Source of the DNA: UBA1738 sp045655325
Lineage (GTDB): Bacteria; Bacillota; Clostridia; UBA1381
Assembly: GCA_045655325.1 (NCBI GenBank)
Contig: JAZOOY010000018.1
Span: 1-39,168 of the forward strand
Direction: 5' to 3'
DNA: 39,168 bases
Under the pieces are notes generated by a model. That model did no database searches. It was given only the letters and a program-made list of their open reading frames with translations, and was not told the DNA's origin. Below, one piece after another: positions 24,462 through 32,332 of the stretch. A program made the translations under genes and the position numbers. Numbering within the stretch: the stretch's first letter is position 1; each line of letters starts with the position of its first letter.

Positions 24462-25752
24462 ATATAATCTCACCGATGAAATTATCACCTTTAATTTCTA
24501 AAAGTCTGACGTTTTTATATTCGCCTGCTAAATCTTCAGTTGTTTTAACCAACACGTTCTGGTAGTTGGAGGTTTTGCCTTCAAAGTAACCGCCTTTTAC
24601 GGGTTGTTCAAACAAAACTTCTTTTGTATCACCCAAAAATCGCTCCATAAATGCTCGCTTTGACTTTTGGCAAATCTCCATAATCTTCTTGCTTCGGGAT
24701 TCTTTAACGTCAGGTGACACCTGATTTTCAAATTTGGCAGCAGGTGTGCCTGGGCGTGGTGAATACTGGAAGATGTGGGCATCTGCAAAGGCTACTTTTT
24801 CGGCAAATGCACAGGTCTTTTCAAATTCTTCATCTGTTTCACCAGGGAATCCCACCATAATGTCAGTAGTTATGGCAACCTCAGGGAAGTGATTGCGAAG
24901 TCCCTCTACGATTTTATAGTATTCGTCTGTGGAATATTTTCTGTTCATTCGCTTTAAGGTTTCGTCACAACCTGATTGAAGTGATAAATGAAAATGCGGA
25001 CAAAGTTTATCAAGACCTTTGATTTTCTGCGCAAATTCTTCATTTAAGGTCATAGGTTCAATAGAGCTTAAACGAATGCGTTTTATACCATCAATTTTGT
25101 TTGCTTCGCATAAAAGCTCAGAAAGACCCTTTGACTTTGTGTCAAGACCGTAAGATGCGATATGGATACCAACATAGGTTATCTCTGTAAATCCTTTCTC
25201 CGCAAGGCGTTTTGTTTCTTCTATAACTTCGCCAAAGTCTCGGGAACGGATAGGACCTCTGGCATAAGGAATCTTGCAGTATGAACAGAACTGATTGCAA
25301 CCTTCCTGAATCTTAATGTATGCACGGGTTCTGTCGCCAAAGGTGGAAAGGGAAAGGCTTTCAAAGGTATGGCACTTCATAATGTCTTCCACCTTTGACT
25401 TCTTTTCGCTTTCGATATTTTCTTCATATAAACGGACAATGTCGCCACGGTCCTTTGTCCCGAGCACAAGGTTTACGCCCTCAATTTTCAAAACTTCGTC
25501 AGGGGATACCTGCGAATAACAACCTGCCACAATAACAAAAGCATCAGGGTTTGACTTTTTCGCACGGCGTATAATCTGACGTGACTTCCTGTCGCTCATG
25601 CCTGTAACTGTGCAGGTGTTTATAACATAGATGTCGGCAAATCCGTCATAGTCCGTAATTTTATATCCGTTATTTAAAAACAATTCACTCATAGCCTCGG
25701 TTTCATACTGGTTAACCTTACAGCCTAAAGTGTAAAATGCAACTTTTTTCAT
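24460..25752 (-). CDS. mtaB: tRNA (N6-threonylcarbamoyladenosine(37)-C2)-methylthiotransferase MtaB
   Basis: The radical-SAM enzyme of about 430 residues adds a methylthio group to t6A37 in ANN-decoding tRNAs. Its N-terminus (K-V-A-F-Y-T-L-G-C-K-V-N-Q-Y-E-T-E) is the MtaB form of the UPF0004 domain. Three Cys of that domain hold the auxiliary cluster; CNQFCSYCKIPYARGP carries the CxxxCxxC cluster motif, and a TRAM domain closes the protein. Two adjacent ATG codons occur (25755 and 25752). The second is preferred because the first is only two bases from AGAGG. MiaB is excluded by the N-terminal pattern. Confidence 0.92.
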   Translation of the reverse strand: MKKVAFYTLGCKVNQYETEAMSELFLNNGYKITDYDGFADIYVINTCTVTGMSDRKSRQIIRRAKKSNPDAFVIVAGCYSQVSPDEVLKIEGVNLVLGTKDRGDIVRLYEENIESEKKSKVEDIMKCHTFESLSLSTFGDRTRAYIKIQEGCNQFCSYCKIPYARGPIRSRDFGEVIEETKRLAEKGFTEITYVGIHIASYGLDTKSKGLSELLCEANKIDGIKRIRLSSIEPMTLNEEFAQKIKGLDKLCPHFHLSLQSGCDETLKRMNRKYSTDEYYKIVEGLRNHFPEVAITTDIMVGFPGETDEEFEKTCAFAEKVAFADAHIFQYSPRPGTPAAKFENQVSPDVKESRSKKIMEICQKSKRAFMERFLGDTKEVLFEQPVKGGYFEGKTSNYQNVLVKTTEDLAGEYKNVRLLEIKGDNFIGEII

Positions 25753-25788
25753 CATAACCTCTCAAATAAATGTACAAAGTATATAATT

Positions 25789-25817
25789 ATTATATAAAAT
25801 TAATTTAATTTCTGCAA
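25789..25817 (-). promoter_or_regulatory. Promoter of mtaB
   Basis: On the minus strand TTGCAG (25817-25812) and TATAAT (25794-25789) have 17-base spacing. It is divergent from and adjacent to the HPr-like gene promoter. Confidence 0.7.
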
Positions 25818-25823
25818 GTACTC

Positions 25824-25852
25824 TTGACTAAATTTAGAAAAAGTTGTATGAT
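25824..25852 (+). promoter_or_regulatory. Promoter of the HPr-like gene
   Basis: TTGACT (25824-25829) and TATGAT (25847-25852), 17-base spacing. Confidence 0.65.
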
Positions 25853-25899
25853 AATATATGGAAATTGAATTTCAAACCAAAATTTTAGGAGGAAATAAA

Positions 25900-26127
25900 A
25901 TGAAAGAATTTAATCTTATGCTAAGCTCCATTAACGACGTTAAGGATTTCGTAAATATCGTTGCAAAATACGATTTTGATGTAGACTTAACATCAGGCAG
26001 ATACGTAGTTGACGCGAAGTCAATTATGGGTATTTTCAGCCTTAACTTATCAAAGCCAATTAAGGTTGAAGTTCATAGCGATGATTGTGCAAAATTCATG
26101 GATGAGGTTGCAAGATTCATCGTTTGA
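25900..26127 (+). CDS. HPr-like protein without the phosphocarrier histidine (Crh-like)
   Basis: The 75-residue protein starts at ATG 25900 behind TTAGGAGGAAAT; an upstream in-frame ATG (25858) lies on the -10 element. The second half is clearly HPr-like: Y-V-V-D-A-K-S-I-M-G-I-F-S-L matches the segment around Ser46, here Ser41. The first half lacks the G-I-H-A-R-P-A motif and any His at that position; it reads S-S-I-N-D-V-K-D. It therefore cannot carry phosphate from enzyme I. It may still be a target of HPr kinase, like Bacillus Crh, which also lost the active His and keeps Ser46. No PTS gene is adjacent. It is monocistronic with its own terminator. Confidence 0.82.
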   Translation: MKEFNLMLSSINDVKDFVNIVAKYDFDVDLTSGRYVVDAKSIMGIFSLNLSKPIKVEVHSDDCAKFMDEVARFIV

Positions 26128-26142
26128 TAATCCGAAAATTAT

Positions 26143-26176
26143 AATCAGCAGGAGCTTTGTTCTTGCTGATTTTTTA
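26143..26176 (+). terminator. Intrinsic terminator of the HPr-like gene
   Basis: AATCAGCAGGA (26143-26153) pairs with TCTTGCTGATT (26161-26171) with one wobble, followed by T-run TTTTT. Confidence 0.8.
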
Positions 26177-26191
26177 ACATACGAGGTAAAT

Positions 26192-26521
26192 ATGATTATA
26201 AATTTTAATGAAATTGAAACCACAAAGGTAACGGATTTCCTTGGCGGAAACGGAAACTTTTTCATAAAAAGCGTAAAAGACGATTTAAACAACATTATGT
26301 GTGACACCTTGGCACCTGGTGCATCTGTGGGTTACCACAAGCACGTAGTGGACAGCGAAATTATGCTTATTTTAAAAGGCACAGGCGAAGTTAAGTATGA
26401 CAATCAGGTTATTAAGGTAAAAGCAGGACAGTGTCACTACTGCCCGAAAGGTCACGCACATAGCTTAACCAATACATCAAATGAAGAACTTGTGTTCTTT
26501 GCAGTAGTTTGCAATCAGTAA
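26192..26521 (+). CDS. Small cupin-domain protein
   Basis: The 109-residue protein starts at ATG 26192 behind ACGAGGTAA; a longer in-frame reading overlaps the upstream gene and terminator and is not believed. It is a single cupin barrel. Motif 1 reads GYHKHVVDSEIMLILKGTG (the H-x-H-x4-E metal set) and motif 2 reads GQCHYCPKGHAHSLTN (P-x-G-x2-H). Two His, one Glu and a third His form a mononuclear metal site. The substrate is unknown; relatives include isomerases, dioxygenases and non-enzymatic sugar binders. It lies between two terminators without a clear promoter of its own, so read-through is implied. Confidence 0.8.
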   Translation: MIINFNEIETTKVTDFLGGNGNFFIKSVKDDLNNIMCDTLAPGASVGYHKHVVDSEIMLILKGTGEVKYDNQVIKVKAGQCHYCPKGHAHSLTNTSNEELVFFAVVCNQ

Positions 26522-26549
26522 GATATGCCAATCGGCATATCTTTTTTTG
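26521..26549 (+). terminator. Intrinsic terminator of the cupin gene
   Basis: AGATATGCC (26521-26529) pairs with GGCATATCT (26534-26542) around AATC, followed by T7. The stop codon's last base is the first of the stem. Confidence 0.9.
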
Positions 26550-26599
26550 TATAAAAAATCCCTAATTGAAAAAAATATCAAAAAAGGGAGGTTTCGACT

Positions 26600-27607
26600 A
26601 TGAGAAAAGGAAAACAAACGGTAGTGTTTGAGAATCCGCCAACAATTTTTGAAACGGCATCAACTGTGGGTAAAAAAGAGGGCGAAGGCCCGCTTGTATC
26701 GGAGTTTGACGTGATTTTGGATGACGACTACTATGGCGAAAAATCCTGGGAAAAGGCAGAAAGCAAGATGCAGGAAGAAACAGCACGTCTTGCACTTTCT
26801 AAAGCCAAGCTTAAGGAAACGGATGTCAATTTCATTTTAGCAGGCGACCTTTTAAACCAGTGCGTCGGTGCTCACTATGCCATGCGTGATATGAACATAC
26901 CATTTCTCGGCCTATATGGTGCTTGCTCAACTATGGCGGAGAGTATGATGATAGGCTCAATGCTGGTTTCAGGCGGTTGTGCCGATAATGCGGTATGCGT
27001 AACATCAAGTCATTTTTGTTCTGCGGAAAAGCAATACCGATATCCGCTTGAATACGGCGGTCAGCGTGCACCATCGGCACAGTGGACGGTGACAGGCTCG
27101 GGTGCTGCAGTTTTAAAAAAGGACGGCGACGGACCATATATCAAAGCCGTAACCACAGGGAAAATCATTGATATGGGCATAAGCGACGTAAACAATATGG
27201 GTGGTGCAATGGCAGGTGCAGCGGCGGATACTCTCAAAGCTCTTTTTCAAGATACTAAAACAAACCCTGAAGACTACGACGTAATAGTAACAGGCGACCT
27301 TGCAACAGTAGGCTCGGACGTTTTTTGTGAGCTTATGGATAAAGAGGGATATAACATCTATCCAAAACACAAGGATTGCGGGAAAATGATTTTTGACATA
27401 AAGGCTCAGGACGTTCACGCAGGCGGAAGCGGTTGCGGATGTTGCGGAAGTGTTTTTTGCGGACACATTTTCAAGGAATTAAAAAGAGGTAATATCAAAC
27501 GTATGATATTAATGGCAACAGGAGCTTTAATGAACCCGCAACTTTTGTTTCAGGGTGAAACAATCCCGTCAATCGCTCACGCTTTAGTGATAGATACAGA
27601 AAGGTGA
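26600..27607 (+). CDS. spoVAD: Stage V sporulation protein AD (SpoVAD)
   Basis: The 335-residue protein has a thiolase-like fold. MRKGKQTVVFENPPTI at the start, AGDLLNQC, GLYGACSTMAES and S-S-H-F-C-S-A-E-K-Q-Y-R-Y-P are characteristic SpoVAD blocks. SpoVAD binds dipicolinic acid and helps to load it into the forespore; mutants fail in DPA uptake and germinate abnormally. AAAGGGAGGTTTCGACT precedes the ATG. It is followed four bases later by spoVAE. No spoVAC is upstream, although SpoVAC usually heads this trio. Confidence 0.96.
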   Translation: MRKGKQTVVFENPPTIFETASTVGKKEGEGPLVSEFDVILDDDYYGEKSWEKAESKMQEETARLALSKAKLKETDVNFILAGDLLNQCVGAHYAMRDMNIPFLGLYGACSTMAESMMIGSMLVSGGCADNAVCVTSSHFCSAEKQYRYPLEYGGQRAPSAQWTVTGSGAAVLKKDGDGPYIKAVTTGKIIDMGISDVNNMGGAMAGAAADTLKALFQDTKTNPEDYDVIVTGDLATVGSDVFCELMDKEGYNIYPKHKDCGKMIFDIKAQDVHAGGSGCGCCGSVFCGHIFKELKRGNIKRMILMATGALMNPQLLFQGETIPSIAHALVIDTER

Positions 27608-27611
27608 TAAA

Positions 27612-27968
27612 ATGGACTATTTAAAAGCATTTGTTGTGGGTGGACTTATATGTGTTGTGGGTCAGATTTTGATTGATAAAACCAAGCTGACGCCTGCAAG
27701 AATACTGGTTTCTTTTGTATGCCTTGGCGTTGTGCTTCAGCTTTTCGGCGTATACGAGCCGTTGGTGGAATTTGCAGGTGCAGGTGCAACCGTACCGCTT
27801 ACGGGATTCGGGTACACCCTTTGCAAAGGCGTTGAAAAAGCCGTAGCGGAAAACGGGGTTCTCGGCATCTTCACAGGTGGCTTAACGGCAGGTGCTGCGG
27901 GAATATGTGCTGCCTGTGTATTTGGCATTTTAGCAGCGTTAATTTTCAAGCCAAAACCAAAAAGTTAA
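27612..27968 (+). CDS. spoVAE: Stage V sporulation protein AE (SpoVAE)
   Basis: The 118-residue protein has three or four membrane helices and the SpoVAEb pattern: G-G-L-I-C-V-V-G-Q-I-L-I-D, T-P-A-R-I-L-V-S-F-V, G-A-T-V-P-L-T-G-F-G, and I-F-T-G-G-L-T-A-A-G-A-like C-terminus. With SpoVAD and SpoVAC it forms the dipicolinic acid channel of the spore inner membrane. The start is four bases after spoVAD, with AGAAAGGTGAT as ribosome site. It is followed by a strong terminator. Confidence 0.95.
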   Translation: MDYLKAFVVGGLICVVGQILIDKTKLTPARILVSFVCLGVVLQLFGVYEPLVEFAGAGATVPLTGFGYTLCKGVEKAVAENGVLGIFTGGLTAGAAGICAACVFGILAALIFKPKPKS

Positions 27969-27970
27969 AT

Positions 27971-28004
27971 AAACACAGTTCTTTTAAAAAGAACTGTGTT
28001 TTTG
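27971..28004 (+). terminator. Intrinsic terminator of spoVAD-spoVAE
   Basis: AAACACAGTTCTTT (27971-27984) pairs with AAAGAACTGTGTTT, ending near 28001, followed by T-rich TTTG. Confidence 0.88.
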
Positions 28005-28029
28005 CTTGAAAAACAAAATAAGTTATGAT
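28002..28029 (+). promoter_or_regulatory. Promoter of the alpha-mannosidase gene
   Basis: TTGCTT (28002-28007) and TATGAT (28024-28029), 16-base spacing, partly overlapping the T-run of the previous terminator. Confidence 0.55.
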
Positions 28030-28072
28030 AGAATCAAAGAAAAGCAAATTGTACATTTTGGAGGAATTCACT

Positions 28073-30751
28073 ATGAAGAACGTACATATTATTTCTCACA
28101 GCCATTGGGACAGAGAATGGTATATGTCTTTTGAAGCACACAGAGCTAAACTCTTGACTTTGATAGATGAATGTATTGAGCTTTTTGAAACCAACCCTGA
28201 TTTCAAAAGTTTTCATTTGGATGGCCATACTGCTTTGGTTGAGGACTATCTTGAGATAAAGCCTGAAAATGCAGAAAAGATTAAAAAGCTTATCGCAGAA
28301 GGAAAATTCAGGGTAGGACCTTGGTATGTTCTTCAGGATGAATTTCTAACAAGCGGAGAAGCAAATGTACGAAACCTTTTGGTAGGAACAGACCTTGCCA
28401 AGAAACTTGGCGACGTAACCAAGGTAGGATATTTTCCTGACGCTTTCGGTAATGTTGGTCAGATGCCACAGATCCTTTCTCAGGCAGGAATGAAAGGCGT
28501 TGCTTTCGGCAGAGGAGTTAAGGGAATTGGTAATAACAACGAAGTTCTGGAAGATAGCGAGTTTGCGTCAAAGTATTCTGAAATCTATTGGCAGTCACCT
28601 GACGGCACAAAAATTCCTGCTGTTGTGTTCTTGAACTGGTACTCAAACGGAATGGAAATTCCAACAGAAAATATAGAAGAATATTGGGACAGAACTCTTA
28701 AAAATGCAGAGAAATATGCATCAGGTGATGAACTTCTTTTGATGAACGGTTGTGACCATGAGCCTGTTCAGATAAATTTAACCGAAGCGCTTAAAAAGGC
28801 AAAGGAAAAGTATCCTGAATACAACTTTATTCACTCTAATTTCAGCGATTATATGGATATTGTTGCAAAGTCTATTCCACAGGACGAAAAGCCTGTTGTT
28901 GGCGAGCTTATCGGTCAGGATACCGACGGCTGGTTCAATCTTGTGAACACAGCATCATCAAATGTTGACCTTAAGATTATGAACAGAAAGTGCGAACTGC
29001 TTTTGGAAACGGTTGCAGAACCACTAAGCGTTATTGCATCAAGTTTGGGTAAAGAATATCCACATGATATGCTTTTATATTCATGGAAAACCCTTATGAA
29101 AAACCATACACATGATTCAATTTGCTGTTGCAGTTGTGATGAAGTGAGTCTTGAAATGAAGACCCGATTTGACAAGGTAAGACAAAGTGCAGAGGCGGTT
29201 ATAAACGAGGATCTTGAATACTTAAAAGAGCATATTGACACATCCGCTTTTTCGGAATGTGATTCAACTCTTGCGGTGTTCAACACAATGTCACGAAAGA
29301 GAAACAAACTGATAGAGTGCGATGTTGACGTAAACCGTACTTTCTGCCGAAGTGAAAAGGATGTTCACGAAAATCTTAAAAAAGTTCACGAAAACCTTTA
29401 TAAAGGCGAGTACGAGCTTGTTGATGAAAAGGGAAATGTTATCCCTTGTACGGTTTCAAACAGAAGAAGTGAGTTTTGCTATGACCTTCCAAAACGTGAG
29501 TTCAGAAAGCGCTATATTGCAGAGCGTATAACGATAACATTCCTTGCAGAAGATGTGCCGTCTATGGGATATAAGGTGTATGGAATAAGAAAGACAGAAA
29601 AGGTGGCAGAAAAGCCAAAGAAACAGGCGAAAAATGTTCTTGAAAATAAGTATTTAAAGGCTACAATAAACAAAAACGGAACAATAGACCTTTTGGATAA
29701 GGTTTCAGGAAAATGCTATTGTGACCTTTTGAGATTTGAAGATACAGGGGATACAGGTCATGAATATACATATATCCCGACTGTTGATAAGCCGATACTG
29801 TCAGGAAAAAAGCCTGCCAAGATAGAGCTTACCAGGAATGAAGAATATGTAACCGAATACAAGGTTACAGTAGAACTTAAAGTGCCAAAACAGGGTGATG
29901 AAAGACTAAGGGATAATATGATTTATCACGCACCGATAATGGCACGAAAAGCGGGAAGAAGTAAGGAAATGGTAACCCTTGAAATTGTGTCATACATTTC
30001 CCTTGAAAAGGACTCAAAAAGACTTGACGTTAAAACGGAACTTTCAAACAATGCAAAAGACCACCGCTTACGTGTCCTTTTCCCAACAGGACTTGATGCA
30101 AAAACTCATAAGGCAGAATCCGTGTTTGAATCTGCAAAGAGAAATAACGCACACAAGCCGACCTGGACATATCCAAGCGGATGTGAGCATCAGCAGGGCT
30201 TTGTAATGATGGCAGACGATAAAGGCGGACTTTCAATCGGTAACATCGGTCTTTATGAGTACGAAACTATGGGCGATACAATCGCTGTAACCCTTGTCCG
30301 TTCTGTTGGTGAAATGGGTGACTGGGGCGTATTCCCGACAGAAGTTTCACAGGTACAAAAGGATTTGACTTTTGAATACTGTATTATTCCATTCCAAAAG
30401 GAAGAAGATGTTATAAGCGAGCTTGCAGAGTTTCAGTATCCGTTTACAGTAGCACAGGTGTCAGGATTTAGTGGCGAAAAACTTTCAAATGAAATTCTTT
30501 CCTGGAGTGGTAAGGGCTTAAAACACACCGCGTTCAAGCAGAAAATGAATGGTAATGACATAATCGCCAGATGGACAAATTACACAGATAAAGAACAGGT
30601 TTTAACTATCAAAAAAACTGCTGTAATAAACAATCTTTACAGGAGTAATGTGATAGAAGAAAAGATTGAAACACTGCAAGCTGACGGCGATAAGTGGCAG
30701 ATTAAAGTAAAACCTTATGAAATTTTAACACTTGGTACAGAAAAATCTTGA
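28073..30751 (+). CDS. Glycoside hydrolase family 38 alpha-mannosidase, cytoplasmic
   Basis: The start ATG 28073 follows TTTTGGAGGAATTCACT; a longer in-frame reading is not needed. The 892-residue enzyme opens with HSHWDREW, the GH38 zinc motif (His11, Asp13), and has GYFPDAFGNVGQMPQI with the probable nucleophile Asp123, and MNGCDHEP near residue 224-231. The middle and C-terminal beta domains follow (about 420-892). It hydrolyses alpha-linked mannose from free mannosides or N-glycan fragments. There is no signal peptide, so the substrate must enter first. The gene is single. With the GH2 enzyme at 3785 it would allow complete breakdown of mannosyl oligosaccharides; this link is inferred. 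Confidence 0.93.
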   Translation: MKNVHIISHSHWDREWYMSFEAHRAKLLTLIDECIELFETNPDFKSFHLDGHTALVEDYLEIKPENAEKIKKLIAEGKFRVGPWYVLQDEFLTSGEANVRNLLVGTDLAKKLGDVTKVGYFPDAFGNVGQMPQILSQAGMKGVAFGRGVKGIGNNNEVLEDSEFASKYSEIYWQSPDGTKIPAVVFLNWYSNGMEIPTENIEEYWDRTLKNAEKYASGDELLLMNGCDHEPVQINLTEALKKAKEKYPEYNFIHSNFSDYMDIVAKSIPQDEKPVVGELIGQDTDGWFNLVNTASSNVDLKIMNRKCELLLETVAEPLSVIASSLGKEYPHDMLLYSWKTLMKNHTHDSICCCSCDEVSLEMKTRFDKVRQSAEAVINEDLEYLKEHIDTSAFSECDSTLAVFNTMSRKRNKLIECDVDVNRTFCRSEKDVHENLKKVHENLYKGEYELVDEKGNVIPCTVSNRRSEFCYDLPKREFRKRYIAERITITFLAEDVPSMGYKVYGIRKTEKVAEKPKKQAKNVLENKYLKATINKNGTIDLLDKVSGKCYCDLLRFEDTGDTGHEYTYIPTVDKPILSGKKPAKIELTRNEEYVTEYKVTVELKVPKQGDERLRDNMIYHAPIMARKAGRSKEMVTLEIVSYISLEKDSKRLDVKTELSNNAKDHRLRVLFPTGLDAKTHKAESVFESAKRNNAHKPTWTYPSGCEHQQGFVMMADDKGGLSIGNIGLYEYETMGDTIAVTLVRSVGEMGDWGVFPTEVSQVQKDLTFEYCIIPFQKEEDVISELAEFQYPFTVAQVSGFSGEKLSNEILSWSGKGLKHTAFKQKMNGNDIIARWTNYTDKEQVLTIKKTAVINNLYRSNVIEEKIETLQADGDKWQIKVKPYEILTLGTEKS

Positions 30752-30776
30752 TTTTTCGAAATAAGTGTGCTATAAT
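30748..30776 (+). promoter_or_regulatory. Promoter of the second amino-acid ABC operon
   Basis: TTGATT (30748-30753) and TATAAT (30771-30776), 17-base spacing. The -35 box overlaps the alpha-mannosidase stop codon. Confidence 0.78.
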
Positions 30777-30829
30777 AAAGTATATTTTTGTTAAAGTGAG
30801 TAAAAAATAGAAATTTGGAGGAATGAAAA

Positions 30830-31582
30830 ATGAAGAAATTTTTATCACTAATTTTAGCAGCAGTTATGTGCTTGTCACTTGTAGCATGTGGCGGTGCAGG
30901 TAACAGCGCAGACTATGTAATTGCAACAGATAAGGGCTTCAGCCCATTTGAATTCCAGGATGCTGACGGCAACATCGTTGGTATCGATATGGACATTTTG
31001 GCAGCTATTGCAGAAGACCAGGGATTTACATATGACCTTCAGTACGTTGGTTGGGATGCAGCTATCGCTGCTTGCCAGGCTGGTCAGGCTAACGGCATGA
31101 TCGCTGGTGCTTCAATCACAGATGCAAGAAAAGAATCAGGCTGGATTTTCTCAGACGGTTACTATGATGCGACTCAGGGTATGGCAGTAGCTAAGGATTC
31201 TGACATCACAGGTTTTGCTGATCTTGCTGGCAAGAAAGTTGCTGTAAAGAACGGTACAATGAGCAACCAGTATGCTGAAAGCATTAAGAACGAATACGGC
31301 TTTGAAGTTGTAACATTCTCAACATCACCTGATATGTATCAGGCAGTTATGGGTGGTCAGGTAGAAGCTTGTCTTGACGATACACCAATCCTAAAGTACA
31401 ACATCAAAATCGGCGAACTTGACATGAAGTATGTTGACGGAACAGAAAATGACCCTGCACAGTACGGTTTTGCAATCTTTGATAGCGCTAACCAGGAACT
31501 AGTTGACAAGTTCAATGCAGGTCTTGCAAATATTAAGGCTAACGGCACTTACGACGAGATTATTGCAAAATATCTTGGCTAA
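30830..31582 (+). CDS. Amino-acid ABC transporter substrate-binding lipoprotein, normal domain order
   Basis: The 250-residue lipoprotein has a signal peptide and lipobox S-L-V-A-C (lipid Cys about residue 20). It belongs to the family 3 solute-binding proteins in the standard order: Y-V-I-A-T-D-K-G-F-S-P-F-E-F at the start of the fold, G-I-D-M-D-I-L-A-A-I-A, then the K-V-A-V-K-N-G-T-M-S-N-Q hinge region, and C-terminal A-Q-Y-G-F-A-I...L-V-D-K-F-N-A-G-L-A-N-I...I-A-K-Y-L. That C-terminal block is the counterpart of residues 32-80 of the rotated protein at 8122. TTTGGAGG precedes the ATG. Ligand is a polar amino acid by family, not defined. Confidence 0.93.
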   Translation: MKKFLSLILAAVMCLSLVACGGAGNSADYVIATDKGFSPFEFQDADGNIVGIDMDILAAIAEDQGFTYDLQYVGWDAAIAACQAGQANGMIAGASITDARKESGWIFSDGYYDATQGMAVAKDSDITGFADLAGKKVAVKNGTMSNQYAESIKNEYGFEVVTFSTSPDMYQAVMGGQVEACLDDTPILKYNIKIGELDMKYVDGTENDPAQYGFAIFDSANQELVDKFNAGLANIKANGTYDEIIAKYLG

Positions 31583-31603
31583 TCATTTAACAAAAATTAA
31601 CTG

Positions 31604-31632
31604 TAAGGGCATTGGGGGAACCGATGCCCTTA
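31604..31632 (+). terminator. Intercistronic hairpin without T-run, probable mRNA stabiliser
   Basis: TAAGGGCATTGG (31604-31615) pairs with CCGATGCCCTTA (31621-31632), 12 bp with one wobble and a 5-base loop. No T-run follows. Between binding protein and permease it probably protects the upstream message. Confidence 0.55.
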
Positions 31633-31660
31633 TAGAATGTATAGGGAGGCTTTTTGCTCT

Positions 31661-32332
31661 ATGAGCCAAATTTTAAATACGTACAGCCCGCTCTTGCTTT
31701 CGGCTATGGGACAAACCTTGCTTCTTGCACTTTGGGGATTGTTATTCGGATGTGTTCTAGGTATAGTATTTGGTCTATCAAGCGTTGTAGATAACAAAGT
31801 CGCAAACGCTATTTCCAAGATATACGTAAACTTAATTCGTGGTGTGCCAATGATTGTTTTGGCATTCTTTGTGTTTTACGGCGTACCTTACGGACTAAAA
31901 ACTATATTCGGTACTAACATAGTCTTTTCAGCACTTGAGGCAGGAACTATCTGTCTTGCTTTAAACTGCGGTGCGTATATGTCAGAAATAATCCGTGCAG
32001 GAATACAGTCAATCCACAAGGGACAGATGGAGGCTGCACGTAGTCTTGGACTTACATACTGGAGATCAATGTTCCGCGTGGTTCTTCCACAGGCTATCAA
32101 GAATATGATTCCAAGTATCGTAAACCAGTTTATTATCACACTAAAAGATACATCAATTCTGTCAGTTATCGGTTTCCCGGAACTTGTTAACAAGGCGCAG
32201 AATGTTATCGCTATAACCTTTAAGTCATTTGAGGTATGGACTATTGTTGCAGTTATGTACCTTGTTGTAATCCTTGCACTTCAGCAGGTTGCAAATGCAC
32301 TGGAAAGGAGCTTGAATCGTGGCAGAAACTAG
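31661..32332 (+). CDS. Polar amino-acid ABC transporter permease
   Basis: ATG 31661 lies 11 bases after AGGGAGG; an earlier ATG (31637) is upstream of that ribosome site and is not preferred. The 223-residue membrane protein has the HisM/GlnP type sequence, with RGVPMIVLAFFVFYG, the EAA loop E-A-A-R-S-L-G-L...V-V-L-P-Q-A-I-K and a P-S-I-V-N-Q-F-I-I-T-L-K-D-T-S segment. It overlaps the ATPase by 14 bases. It would form a homodimeric channel with the lipoprotein at 30830. Confidence 0.92.
   Translation: MSQILNTYSPLLLSAMGQTLLLALWGLLFGCVLGIVFGLSSVVDNKVANAISKIYVNLIRGVPMIVLAFFVFYGVPYGLKTIFGTNIVFSALEAGTICLALNCGAYMSEIIRAGIQSIHKGQMEAARSLGLTYWRSMFRVVLPQAIKNMIPSIVNQFIITLKDTSILSVIGFPELVNKAQNVIAITFKSFEVWTIVAVMYLVVILALQQVANALERSLNRGRN

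Noticed and set aside
26521..26600. Sigma-G promoter in front of spoVAD
   Set aside because: GCATA occurs at 26535 within the terminator stem but no matching -10 at suitable distance was found.
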